Shown piece by piece: positions 1 through 8,311 of a DNA stretch of 14,486 bases. The DNA comes from VGRW01 sp031396695 (lineage in GTDB: Bacteria > Myxococcota_A > UBA9160 > SZUA-336). Position 1 is the stretch's first letter, and the number at the start of each line of letters is the position of its first letter. The position numbers and the translations under genes are program-made. Below the pieces are notes generated by a model. It was not told the origin of the DNA and searched no databases. It saw only the letters and a list, made by a program, of their open reading frames with translations. The DNA lies in NCBI GenBank assembly GCA_031396695.1, contig JANNLG010000150.1, positions 1 to 14,486 on the forward strand, in the 5' to 3' direction.

Positions 1-3000
1 CGGTTGCCGCTCGCGGCGTTGATCGCGCGCGAGACCTTCTTCGACGACTGCGGAAACAGGGTCGCCGCGGTCCAGACGTCGGGCCCGTCGTTCGGCACGT
101 AGCCGACGCGCGGCACCTGCCGGCTCTCGATGCCGACCAGCGTCACGGGAAAGCCGCCGAGGTGCGCGTCCCAGGTGATCGCCGTCTCGGCCGCCGACCA
201 GTCGCGCCAGCGCTCGAGCCAGCCGGCATCCGCGTCGATCACGGCGCGCATCAGCGGGCGCATCGCGAACGGCCGCTTGCGTCCGGGGTTCGCCTCCGCC
301 GAGAACACTTCGCCGATGCTCGAAAAACCCTCGTCGCCTTCGTAGGGCGAGAGCGTGATGTCGCGCTCGCTCGGATCGACGGTCTCGAAGCGGCGCGGAC
401 CGGCTTCGCCGGGCGCCACGTAGCTGCAGGCGTAGTGCTCGAGCAGGATCGTGTAGGCGTCGGCCAGGTCGCGCGCTTGGTGCTGCGCCTCGCCGTTCGG
501 GCCCATGATGCGCTCGTACCCGCCGATCCCGATCTCGTCCTCGGCCGCGACGCCGCCGGAGAACTCGAGCGCCACGCGTCCGGTCAGCACCATGTACGCG
601 TTCTGCAGCATGATCAGGATGCCGCGCGAGCGCTGGTCCATGGTCGCGAGCGCGTCGAAATAGCTCTGCGCGCCGACGTTCACGCCGGGCAGGATCAGGT
701 TCACCTCGCCACCCGCATCGGTGAACGTGACCAGGCGGCGCACGACGCGCGCGGTGGCGTCGAGGTTCTCGGTGCCGCTGTCCATCGCGATGCGCGCGCC
801 TGCGGAGACGGCGACCCATTCGACGGGCAGCTGCTCGTGCTCGGCCAGGTCGATCGCCGCGACGATGCGATCGCACTCCGCGGCCGTCAGCGCGCCCATG
901 TCGCGGGTCGCGTCGCCGGCGATCAGCACGCGGCGCATGCCTTCGGCGTGCTTGCGCGTGGGCGTGGAGATGACGCCGAACACGACACCGGCGCGGTTCA
1001 GGCCGGGCGCGCGATCCACGCGCGCGGCGCGACCGTCGACCAGGTCGTACTCCTGGAAGCTGCCCTGCCCCGTCGGCACGCCCGCGCCCTCGCTGCCGGC
1101 TTCGGGCGGCGCGGTGAACAGACGTACGACTTCGTACGGGTAGGTCAAGCCGCGCGCGCGCGCGGACGCGACGCGCTGCGCGTACGGCGTCGCCGGGTCG
1201 AGCGGGCGATCGTGCGGGATGCGGATGCTCCACTCGATCCGACTCCCGGTCGGGTTGCCGGCCAGGAGTTCGATCATGCGCGGAACCGTGCCCTTGGCTT
1301 CGCTCGTGTGACTCGCGATCCGCACGATGACTTTCTCGAGGCCCAGGTGACCCGTCTCGGGCGCGAGTCTGCGCAGCGCCTCGGTGAGTAGCTGGTTGGT
1401 GAGCGCGATCGGCTGGCGCACGAACAGGTAGAGCCGGTTCCACTGCAAACGGTGGTCGGGATCGCGCTGGCCCTGGATCGAGCGCATGGCCTCGATCGCC
1501 TCGTGGAAGCGCTCCTCGAACAGCGCCAGATCCGGCGCGTGCGGCGCGCCGGGTCCGACGTCGCTGACCTCGGCGAAGCAGATGATGCGCTCGTCGCGGT
1601 TGTCGTCGCGCGACACACCGTAGAACGCATCGATCCCGCTCCAGCCGGACGCGTCGAGCCGTTCGAGCTCGAAGTGCTCGAGCCGCCACAGCTCGATGCG
1701 GCGCGCGTCGTCGATGGAAGCGTCGACGGACTCCGCGATGCTCGCGAGCTTCGCCTCGTCGGGTGCTTCGACCCGCGTGAAGTGCAAATCCGCGCGCGGC
1801 CGAGAAGGCGGCACGGTCTCGGCGTGGCGAGGCCGGTCGTAGAGCAGGAAGCGCGCCTGCGCGCCGAGGTCCGCGACGCTCGGCGCGACCGTTCCACGCA
1901 GGAGCGACAGCGCGTCGAGCGCTACGGCGAGCTCGGGCCTGCGCGCGAAGGTCTCGCCGCGGTCGCCGAGTCCGATCAACAGGTGCAGGAGCGCGCCGAT
2001 CAGCCGGCTGCGCAGCGCGAGCGTGGTGCGCGTCGCGTACAAGCGCAGCACCGCGCGCTCGAGAGCGCCGGAGTGAGTGAGTCCGCCGATGCCGTAGTGC
2101 GAAAGCGCCTTCTTCAGCAGCTCGAGGAAGGCTGGATCGATACCCGCTCCCTCGACCGCGATGCGGCGCAGGTACATGGCCATGCGCGCGTCGTTCGATG
2201 GGCCGAGCTCGTCCTCTTCGAGCCGCGTCGGCGCGCGCGAGAACAGCGTCTCGACGTCGGCGAAGATCTCGACCGCGCCGGAGAGCTGCGCGAGATCGCC
2301 GCGCAGCGCGTCGGAGAGCTTCGAAACCGGCGCCTCGAGGATCTCGACCAGACGCTCTGCGCGCTCGGGATTTACGTCGTAGCCCATCAGGATGCGGCGT
2401 GTCTCGCTGCGCAGCGCGGCGACGGCCGCCGCACGCACGGAGGCCGGCTCCGCGCTCGCGCGCTCGAAGTCGGCGCTTCCGTCCTCGTGGCGGAACAGCT
2501 CGAGCGGATCGTCCTCGAGCGGCAGCTCGAGCATGCCCTGCACGCGCGGCGCGGCCGCGACGCCCAGGTCGGAGACCGGCTCGATCACCAGGATCACGTC
2601 GCCCGCGGAGACGCGCTCGCCGGGCCGGGCGAGCACCTCGCGCACGACGCCCGCGACCGGCGCGAAGAAGGCGGTCTCCGTCTTCATCGCCTCGAAGATG
2701 CCGAGCCGCGCGCCGGCTTCGACGCGCTGGCCGGGCTTCACGGCGACTTCGATCAAGAGCGCCGGCGAGGGCGCTCGCACCTTGCCGCCGACGTCGCAGA
2801 GCACGCGGTGAAGGCGGCCGTCGAGCTCGACGCGCATCTCGACTTCCGAGCCCGAGACCAGCACCTGCCGGCGGCTTTCGCCGATCACGAGCAGGCCCGA
2901 GTACGGCCCCTGTTCGAGCAGCGAGACCTGCGCGACGCGCGAACCACAATGGACGCGGTAGCTCCAGCCGCCGATCGCGAACAGCCGCAGCCGGTACGAC

Positions 3001-4562
3001 TCGCCGGCGTAGACCAGGTCGAACTCCGCCCCCGACGACGGCGGAATCTCGCGCGGTCGGCCGCGCGTGGCGGCGGCGAAGAAGTTCGCGCGCACCTTCA
3101 CGCGCTCGAGCTGGTAGGTCTCGATCGCGGCCACGATCAGCGCTTCGATCGCGGGCTTGGGCGCGGCGGCGAGGCCGGTTCCGTCGAGCCAGCTGGTGGT
3201 GATGCCGCCCTTCCGGAAGTCCGGGTGCTCGAGCACGTCGAGCAGGAAGCCCTTGTTCGTCATGCCGCCCTCGACCACGACGCGTGCGTCGGCGACGGCG
3301 CGAACCAAGCGCGCGCGCGCTTCCTCGCGCGTCGCTCCGCGCGCGAGGATCTTGGCGATCATCGAGTCGAACTCGGACGGGATCGTGCCGTCCGCGGCCA
3401 CGCCCGCATCGACGCGCACGCCCGGACCGGCGGGCAGATCGAGCAACGCGATGCGGCCCGGACTCGGCGCGAACGATGCCGCGGGATCCTCGGCGCAGAG
3501 CCGCACTTCGATTGCGCAGCCGCGCTCTTCGGGGGATTCGGTCGGCAGGCGCTCGCCGCGCGCGATCCGGATCTGCGCCTTCACCAGGTCGAAGTCGGTG
3601 AGCAGCTCCGTGACTCCGTGCTCGACCTGCAAGCGCGGATTCACCTCGAGAAAGTAGAACGACTCTTGGCCGCCGCGCGCGATCACCAGATACTCGCAGG
3701 TCGCGACGCCGACATAGTGGGCTTCGCGCAGCAGACGGATCGACGCTTCGCGAAGCTGGCCGACCAGGCGCGCCGAGAGGCCCGGCGGCGGACCTTCCTC
3801 GACGACCTTCTGGTGCTTGCGCTGCACCGAACAGTCGCGCAGGCCGAGGGCGAGCACGGTGCCGTGGCGGTCGGCCGCCATCTGCACCTCGACGTGGCGC
3901 GCGCCCGAGATCGCCTGCTCGACGAACAGCGTGCCGTCGCCGAAAGCGTTCGCGGCTTCGGTCTGCGCGCTGTCGAAGGCGGCGAGCACGTCGTCGCCGT
4001 CGCGCAGCATGCGAATGCCGCGGCCACCGCCGCCGGCCGTCGCCTTCAGCATCACCGGTGCGCCGATGCGCGCGACCCAACCCGGAAGAGATTCTCGATC
4101 CACCGGCCCGCCGCTCCACGACGAGACCGGCACCAGCGCGACTTCCGCGATCCGCTTGCTGGTGATCTTGTCGCCCAGCCGGCGCATGGTCTCGGCCGAC
4201 GGACCGAGAAAGCCGATCTCCGCGCTCTCGAGCTTCTCGACGAAGCTCGGATCTTCGGCGAGAAATCCCCAGCCGGGCCAGACCGCGTCGGCGCGCGTCG
4301 CGCGCAGCGCCGCGAGCACGCGATCGTGATCGAGGTAGGCCGGGCGCATCGCGCCGCTCGCCGACGCGCGCAGCGCCGGACCGAGCGAGAGCGACTCGTC
4401 CGCTTCGCGCACGAACGGCGCGGTGGAGTCGGGCTCGGTGTAGAGCGCGATGCCGACCAGCTCGCTGCCCTCTTCGGCGCGTAGCTCGCGAATCGCGCGC
4501 AGCGCGCGTGTCGCTGCTTCGCCGCGATTCAAGATCGCGATTCGGCGGATCTCGCTACCCAA
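1..4562 (-). CDS. Single-chain multidomain acyl-CoA (acetyl-CoA-like) carboxylase, 3' end missing
   Basis: Biotin-dependent carboxylase that fixes bicarbonate onto biotin with ATP and then transfers the carboxyl group to an acyl-CoA. I translated it by hand; one open frame of about 1520 codons leaves the window at base 1. Visible in order: biotin carboxylase (residues 1-450) with the NRGE start motif, a glycine-rich ATP-grasp loop GGGGRG near 176-181, QRKHQKVVEE, and the catalytic stretch E306, N308, R310, E314, H315 (EVNPRLQVEH); a biotin carrier domain (about 585-660) with Lys627 in EAMKTE; a long, largely helical middle region (about 670-1140); then a carboxyltransferase start (from about 1140) with AGARI and LGGFPVTLVGIESR. 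The middle and carboxyltransferase parts resemble eukaryotic acetyl-CoA carboxylase by eye. An in-frame stop at 4577-4575 leaves TTG 4562 as the only start that keeps the whole first motif. No clear ribosome site precedes it. The acyl substrate (acetyl-, propionyl- or longer-chain CoA) cannot be told. Confidence 0.9.
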   Translation of the reverse strand, partial: MGSEIRRIAILNRGEAATRALRAIRELRAEEGSELVGIALYTEPDSTAPFVREADESLSLGPALRASASGAMRPAYLDHDRVLAALRATRADAVWPGWGFLAEDPSFVEKLESAEIGFLGPSAETMRRLGDKITSKRIAEVALVPVSSWSGGPVDRESLPGWVARIGAPVMLKATAGGGGRGIRMLRDGDDVLAAFDSAQTEAANAFGDGTLFVEQAISGARHVEVQMAADRHGTVLALGLRDCSVQRKHQKVVEEGPPPGLSARLVGQLREASIRLLREAHYVGVATCEYLVIARGGQESFYFLEVNPRLQVEHGVTELLTDFDLVKAQIRIARGERLPTESPEERGCAIEVRLCAEDPAASFAPSPGRIALLDLPAGPGVRVDAGVAADGTIPSEFDSMIAKILARGATREEARARLVRAVADARVVVEGGMTNKGFLLDVLEHPDFRKGGITTSWLDGTGLAAAPKPAIEALIVAAIETYQLERVKVRANFFAAATRGRPREIPPSSGAEFDLVYAGESYRLRLFAIGGWSYRVHCGSRVAQVSLLEQGPYSGLLVIGESRRQVLVSGSEVEMRVELDGRLHRVLCDVGGKVRAPSPALLIEVAVKPGQRVEAGARLGIFEAMKTETAFFAPVAGVVREVLARPGERVSAGDVILVIEPVSDLGVAAAPRVQGMLELPLEDDPLELFRHEDGSADFERASAEPASVRAAAVAALRSETRRILMGYDVNPERAERLVEILEAPVSKLSDALRGDLAQLSGAVEIFADVETLFSRAPTRLEEDELGPSNDARMAMYLRRIAVEGAGIDPAFLELLKKALSHYGIGGLTHSGALERAVLRLYATRTTLALRSRLIGALLHLLIGLGDRGETFARRPELAVALDALSLLRGTVAPSVADLGAQARFLLYDRPRHAETVPPSRPRADLHFTRVEAPDEAKLASIAESVDASIDDARRIELWRLEHFELERLDASGWSGIDAFYGVSRDDNRDERIICFAEVSDVGPGAPHAPDLALFEERFHEAIEAMRSIQGQRDPDHRLQWNRLYLFVRQPIALTNQLLTEALRRLAPETGHLGLEKVIVRIASHTSEAKGTVPRMIELLAGNPTGSRIEWSIRIPHDRPLDPATPYAQRVASARARGLTYPYEVVRLFTAPPEAGSEGAGVPTGQGSFQEYDLVDGRAARVDRAPGLNRAGVVFGVISTPTRKHAEGMRRVLIAGDATRDMGALTAAECDRIVAAIDLAEHEQLPVEWVAVSAGARIAMDSGTENLDATARVVRRLVTFTDAGGEVNLILPGVNVGAQSYFDALATMDQRSRGILIMLQNAYMVLTGRVALEFSGGVAAEDEIGIGGYERIMGPNGEAQHQARDLADAYTILLEHYACSYVAPGEAGPRRFETVDPSERDITLSPYEGDEGFSSIGEVFSAEANPGRKRPFAMRPLMRAVIDADAGWLERWRDWSAAETAITWDAHLGGFPVTLVGIESRQVPRVGYVPNDGPDVWTAATLFPQSSKKVSRAINAASGN

Positions 4563-4599
4563 CGCCCATACTCGTCACGGCGATGGTAGCAGAGCGCAT
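4555..4599 (-). other. Possible 14-codon leader ORF overlapping the carboxylase start
   Basis: ATG 4599 opens a 14-codon frame that ends at TAG 4557-4555, eight bases past the start of the TTG 4562 codon of the carboxylase and in a different frame. The carboxylase TTG has no visible Shine-Dalgarno sequence, so ribosomes ending here could reinitiate on it. There is no clear ribosome site for the short frame either. An extended -10-like TGCTACCAT (4591-4583) lies within it, without a -35 match. Could be chance. Confidence 0.2.
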
Positions 4600-4627
4600 C
4601 CGCGGCCGGCGGCTCGCGGAGTGACGC

Positions 4628-5923
4628 TCAGCTCTTCGCCGGCAGCGCTCCCGGAAAGACCTTGGCGAAGCCGAGGAAGCACAGGAAGAACAAGCCGATG
4701 AAGCCGACCGCGATGCCGAGCTCGATCGCGCCGAACGGCGACGCCGTCGAGCCGGCGAGCACGGCCTTGGGCGAGACCAGCGAGGGAGTGACGAGGATGT
4801 AGCGTTCGAGATAGAAGCCGAGCAGTGAGCCGACGACGACGGGGCCGAGAATCGCCGGGGTCTTCTTCGGCTTCGCCCCGAGCAGCACCCAGAACGGGAT
4901 CACCCAGATGAGCAGCCACGCCGAGAGCGTGATCAGCGCGTACGGCTCCTGGATGCGCGTGAAGAACTGATCGAAGTACCAGTAGTCCTGCACGAACTGC
5001 GTGCCCAGTCGGTCGACGATGAAGAACGTCTCTTCGGGGATGTTCGCGTACCAGATCACGAAGTACTGCGACCAGAACAGGTACATCCAGAAAATCGAGA
5101 ACGCGAACACCATCTTGCCCAGATCGTGCATGCGGCTCTGGGTGATCTCGCCCGCGAGCTCCTTCGAGTTGCGCATGACCAGGCAGATGAGCGTGGTCAT
5201 GGAGATCGCGGACAGGAATCCGCCCCACGCGTAGTAGGCGGGGAACATCGTGCTCACCCACGCGGCGGCGAGGGACATGATCATGTCGATGCCAATCAGC
5301 GAGTAACAGATCGCGTACGACAGGACGAGCACTGCCGAGAGCTTGCGCGCGCGGCGCGTAGCGAGCTCGCGCTCCCGCTCCTCGCCGCGCCAGCCCGCAG
5401 TCCAGCGCTTGTAGATCGCGGCGCGCACGCCGGTCGCCGTCTCTCGCGCGCGCCCGAGCATCGGCCGGATCGACAGGTACTGGTAGAAGACCGAGATGAA
5501 GGTGATCCAGCCGAGCGCGATCACGTCGCGCGTGAACGTGAATGTGGGCTCGAACCAGAACTCCTTGCCGTGGATCGGGTGCTCGGTCCAGGCGAACAAG
5601 TGGTGGCGTCCGAGGTAGACCACCGAGAACAGCAAGAGCGACGCCGGCACGTACGCGCCCATCGAGTCGCACACGCGCTGGATCGGTCCCTGCCAGTTGC
5701 CGTTGGTGAGCCGCATCGCCGCTGACAACACCAGCGCCCCGTTCGAGAGCACCGCCCACATCAGCCAGTTGTGCAGGAACACCCGGTAGGTGCGGTTCGC
5801 GAGCTCGGCGTCCGCGCTCGCCGCTCCGAACACGAGCGTGACCGCGCCCACCACGACGAGCGCGCCGAAGATCGCTGCGGGCAGCTTCGGCAGGGTTCCC
5901 GGAGTCGCGATGTCGTTGCTCAC
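4628..5923 (-). CDS. actF: Alternative Complex III subunit ActF, NrfD-like membrane protein
   Basis: Second polytopic NrfD/PsrC-like membrane subunit of the quinol:electron acceptor oxidoreductase ACIII; in solved ACIII structures it sits beside ActC and is discussed as part of a proton path. The 431-residue protein shows about ten hydrophobic segments (roughly 16-34, 48-70, 88-106, 130-150, 195-221, 230-250, 267-292, 327-349, 356-376, 398-421) and a charged loop at 152-195. Family-like stretches include VFLHNWLMW and YLGRHHLFAW. It starts with GTG two bases after the actE stop, consistent with translational coupling. It is the last act gene here: no actG or actH-like frame follows, and the next gene is the large carboxylase 65 bases on. 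Subunit identity rests on length, topology and position in the operon, and is fairly certain. Confidence 0.93.
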   Translation of the reverse strand: MSNDIATPGTLPKLPAAIFGALVVVGAVTLVFGAASADAELANRTYRVFLHNWLMWAVLSNGALVLSAAMRLTNGNWQGPIQRVCDSMGAYVPASLLLFSVVYLGRHHLFAWTEHPIHGKEFWFEPTFTFTRDVIALGWITFISVFYQYLSIRPMLGRARETATGVRAAIYKRWTAGWRGEERERELATRRARKLSAVLVLSYAICYSLIGIDMIMSLAAAWVSTMFPAYYAWGGFLSAISMTTLICLVMRNSKELAGEITQSRMHDLGKMVFAFSIFWMYLFWSQYFVIWYANIPEETFFIVDRLGTQFVQDYWYFDQFFTRIQEPYALITLSAWLLIWVIPFWVLLGAKPKKTPAILGPVVVGSLLGFYLERYILVTPSLVSPKAVLAGSTASPFGAIELGIAVGFIGLFFLCFLGFAKVFPGALPAKS

Positions 5924-5925
5924 GG

Positions 5926-6468
5926 CTAGGGGGCCCCTTTGAACAGCGTGCGCAGGTAGTTGACGATGTGCCAGCGATCCACTTCCGAGATCTGCGGGTA
6001 GCCGGGCATGTTCGGCTTCCCGTACCAGATCTTGTAGAAGATCATCCCGTCGGTGTACGCGGGAATGCCCGCGAGCGGGAATACCACCGCGCCGTTCTGG
6101 ATCAGCTTGAGCGTGACCGGGTTCTGCGGTCCCGGGATCGAGAGGCCGTCGACGCCGTGGCAGACGGTGCAGTAGACGTCGTACTGCTGCTTGCCGCGCG
6201 CGATCGACTCGGGCGTGGCCGCGATCGGATTCGCGAGCGCGCGACCCTCGGGCGCCTGCAGCGGCATCGGGAAATCCGGGGCCAGGCGCGGTGCCATGCC
6301 GCCGGCGGGGATGGTGCCGTCGGGCGGCATGAACGGGCGCTGCGCCAGCGTCTGCACGGCCGGTCCGTTCTTCATCTGGTCGAACCAGTGCTTGTCGACT
6401 TGCTCCCAGCAGCCCGAGCCGACGACCAGCGCGAACAGCGCCGCGGCGAGTGCCCTAGCTTTCGACAA
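5926..6468 (-). CDS. actE: Alternative Complex III subunit ActE, monohaem cytochrome c
   Basis: Periplasmic monohaem cytochrome c subunit of ACIII that carries electrons from the complex towards a soluble cytochrome or an oxidase. The 180-residue protein has one haem-binding motif, CTVCH (C100, C103, H104), and Met154 in NMPGYPQ as the probable axial ligand. The first 20 residues are hydrophobic and end in GSGC, so Cys20 may be lipidated as in characterised ActE proteins, although the position three before the Cys is Gly, not the usual Leu. The start is TTG, chosen because GGAGGT lies five bases upstream inside the end of actD and because it gives a complete export signal. It overlaps actD by 14 bases and precedes actF by two. 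Confidence 0.95.
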   Translation of the reverse strand: MSKARALAAALFALVVGSGCWEQVDKHWFDQMKNGPAVQTLAQRPFMPPDGTIPAGGMAPRLAPDFPMPLQAPEGRALANPIAATPESIARGKQQYDVYCTVCHGVDGLSIPGPQNPVTLKLIQNGAVVFPLAGIPAYTDGMIFYKIWYGKPNMPGYPQISEVDRWHIVNYLRTLFKGAP

Positions 6469-6958
6469 CTCGCACCTCCGTGCAGCCGCTGCGCTTGAGC
6501 AGGTCCTGCGCGCGCGCGACCTGATCGCCGTGGCACGAGACGACGCAGCCGAACAGATCGCCGGAGAAGCCCGGCTGGTAGGCGTCGTGGCCCTTCCGCG
6601 TCTTCCACATGCCGAAGAACATCAGCGAGAGAACCGTGAACAGACCGCCGAGCAGGATGTTCAGCTCGAAGCCGATGATCGTGTACGCAGGGATCGACGC
6701 GAACGGCTTGCCGCCGATTACGAGCGGCCAGTCGTAGGCGATCCAGATCTGCAGGAAGTAGCCGAAGCTCACGCCGATGAGACAGCCGATCAGCGTGAAC
6801 AAGCGGATGATCGACGGCCCACGGTCGAGCGCGTCCTCGATACCGTGGTGCGGCACCGGCGAGTAGACCTCGAGCTCCGTGAAGCCGGCAGTCTTCAGCG
6901 ACTCGATCGCCGACACGGTGTCGTCCGGGGTCTTCAGGATGCCGAGCACCTGGGCCAT
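6455..6958 (-). CDS. actD: Alternative Complex III subunit ActD (DUF3341 family)
   Basis: Accessory membrane subunit of ACIII without predicted cofactors. The 167-residue protein begins with a soluble alpha/beta domain (VLGILKTPDD, FTELEVYSPVPHHGIEDAL), has two transmembrane segments (about 51-72 and 92-117), and ends in a second small soluble domain (FGCVVSCHGDQ to VRVVES). This is the layout of DUF3341/ActD proteins, and the VYSPVPHHGI stretch is typical of them. ATG 6958 overlaps the actC stop by one base (TGATG), a classic coupled junction, with AAGGGG about nine bases upstream. Its 3' end overlaps actE by 14 bases. The exact role of ActD is not known; a structural role at the interface of the membrane subunits is the usual view. 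Confidence 0.93.
   Translation of the reverse strand: MAQVLGILKTPDDTVSAIESLKTAGFTELEVYSPVPHHGIEDALDRGPSIIRLFTLIGCLIGVSFGYFLQIWIAYDWPLVIGGKPFASIPAYTIIGFELNILLGGLFTVLSLMFFGMWKTRKGHDAYQPGFSGDLFGCVVSCHGDQVARAQDLLKRSGCTEVRVVES
6474..6479 (-). promoter_or_regulatory. Ribosome binding site of actE
   Basis: GGAGGT on the minus strand, five bases before TTG 6468 and inside the last codons of actD. It is a near-perfect Shine-Dalgarno sequence and decides the unusual TTG start. Confidence 0.75.
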
Positions 6959-8301
6959 CAGTGGTGCCCCTTCGCGTGGCTTCGGTCCGCGTACCAGAGC
7001 TCCTTCACTTCCTGCAGCGCAATCACCGGCGCGAGGCGCAGGAAGATCAGGAACATGGTGAGGAACAGCGCGAAGCTCGCGACCAGGATGGTGAGCTCGA
7101 CGACGCTCGGCACGTAGTAGCCCCAGGCCGCCGGATCGTACTCGTGCGAGAGCCCGGTCATGATGATGACGTAGCGCTCGAACCACATGCCGATGTTGAT
7201 GAAGATCGACGTCACCCACATCCAGGCAATGTTCGTGCGGCACCACTTGAACCAGAGCGGCAGCGGCGAGAGCACGTTGCAGCTGATCATGATCCAGGTC
7301 GAGGTCCAGTGATAGCCGAAGCCGCGGAACCAGAACGACATCTGCTCGTACGGATTCGCGGAGTACCAGGCCATGAAGTACTCCATGCCGTACGAGTACC
7401 CGACGATCGACGACGTGAGCAGGATCAGCTTGCCCATGTTGTCGAAGTGCTCTTTGCGCAGGTACGCCTCGAGCCCGAACGCCTTGCGCACCGGCACGAG
7501 CACCGTGATGACCATGGCGACGCCCGAGAAGATCGCGCCGGCCACGAAGTACGGCGCGAAGATCGTGGTGTGCCAGCCCGGCACGAGCGAGGTGGCGAAG
7601 TCCCAGGACACGACGCTGTGCACCGACAGCACCAGCGGTGTCGACAGACCCGACAGGTGCAGCACGGTGCGCGACCAGTGGCGCCACTGCTCCGACGAGC
7701 CGCGCCAGCCGAGCGCGAGCACGCGGTACAGGTGCCGGCGCCAGTCGCGCACGCGATCGCGGGCCGCGGCCAGATCCGGGATCAGGCCCACGAAGAAGAA
7801 CATGATCGAGGTGATCATGTAGGTGTTGATCGCGAACAGATCCCAGACCAGCGGCGACTTGAAGTTCGGCCACAGACCGCGCTGGTTCGGGTACGGAACC
7901 ATGAAATAGAACTTGTAGACGCGGCCGATGTGGATCAGCGGGAACATCGCCGCGATCAGCACGGCGAACACGGTCATCGATTCCGCGCCGCGGTTCACGG
8001 CGTTGCGCCACTTGGCGCGGAACAGGAACAGGATCGCGGAGATCAGCGTGCCCGCGTGCGCGATGCCGACCCAGAACACGAAGGTCGTGATGTACACGCC
8101 CCACATGACCGGGTGCGTGAGTCCGGTCGGACCCATGCCCCAGTAGGTCTGGTACAGGAACGCGACCAACCCGACACCGACCAGCGTCGCGCAGAACAGC
8201 ACGCCCAGCACGTACAGCGGCGTGGGCGGCTCCAGCACGCGCAGGATGTCGTCGTTGATCTGGTCCGGGGTCTGCGGAACGGGTTCTGTAACGGCCGCCA
8301 T
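6958..8301 (-). CDS. actC: Alternative Complex III subunit ActC, NrfD-like quinol-oxidising membrane protein
   Basis: Main integral membrane subunit of ACIII (NrfD/PsrC family), thought to hold the quinol oxidation site and pass electrons to the ActB clusters. The 447-residue protein has about ten hydrophobic segments (roughly 30-50, 66-94, 109-130, 152-175, 215-232, 247-270, 289-310, 331-348, 357-376, 397-423). The stretch FPLIHIGRVYKF, then YPNQRGLWPNFKSPLVWD, is characteristic; His124 and Asp154 in it lie in the region where published ACIII structures place the quinone. Start ATG 8301 was chosen over far upstream in-frame starts because it follows the actB stop by eight bases with AAGGA before it, and everything upstream is the wrong frame of actB. 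It overlaps actD by one base. Confidence 0.95.
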   Translation of the reverse strand: MAAVTEPVPQTPDQINDDILRVLEPPTPLYVLGVLFCATLVGVGLVAFLYQTYWGMGPTGLTHPVMWGVYITTFVFWVGIAHAGTLISAILFLFRAKWRNAVNRGAESMTVFAVLIAAMFPLIHIGRVYKFYFMVPYPNQRGLWPNFKSPLVWDLFAINTYMITSIMFFFVGLIPDLAAARDRVRDWRRHLYRVLALGWRGSSEQWRHWSRTVLHLSGLSTPLVLSVHSVVSWDFATSLVPGWHTTIFAPYFVAGAIFSGVAMVITVLVPVRKAFGLEAYLRKEHFDNMGKLILLTSSIVGYSYGMEYFMAWYSANPYEQMSFWFRGFGYHWTSTWIMISCNVLSPLPLWFKWCRTNIAWMWVTSIFINIGMWFERYVIIMTGLSHEYDPAAWGYYVPSVVELTILVASFALFLTMFLIFLRLAPVIALQEVKELWYADRSHAKGHH

Positions 8302-8305
8302 GGCT

Positions 8306-8311
8306 TTCCTT
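8306..8311 (-). promoter_or_regulatory. Ribosome binding site of actC
   Basis: AAGGAA on the minus strand, overlapping the actB TAA stop and about five bases before ATG 8301. It fixes the actC start, which otherwise lies inside a much longer open frame reading through actB in a wrong frame. Confidence 0.6.

Noticed and set aside
1452..4484. Plus-strand open frame of 1010 codons
   Set aside because: Antisense to the carboxylase, which has conserved catalytic motifs throughout. The plus-strand product is low-complexity Arg/Ala/Asp/Glu-rich and resembles nothing.
4600..4627. GC-rich inverted bases after actF as a terminator
   Set aside because: The CCGCG/CGCGG stretch forms only a short imperfect stem and no run of T follows it on the minus strand, so read-through into the carboxylase cannot be excluded.
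5926..5940. GGGGCCCC palindrome at the actE-actF junction as an operator
   Set aside because: It is inside the last codons of actE in a GC-rich genome, isolated, and has no second half-site or flanking promoter.
6530..6550. CVVSCH in ActD as an atypical CxxxCH haem site
   Set aside because: It lies in a predicted beta strand of the C-terminal soluble domain of ActD, a subunit known to carry no haem, and the spacing is not the standard CxxCH.
6455..8104. Minus-strand frame of 549 codons that could suggest an ActD fusion
   Set aside because: The sequence upstream of ATG 6958 is an out-of-frame reading of actC; the one-base overlap TGATG marks the true junction.
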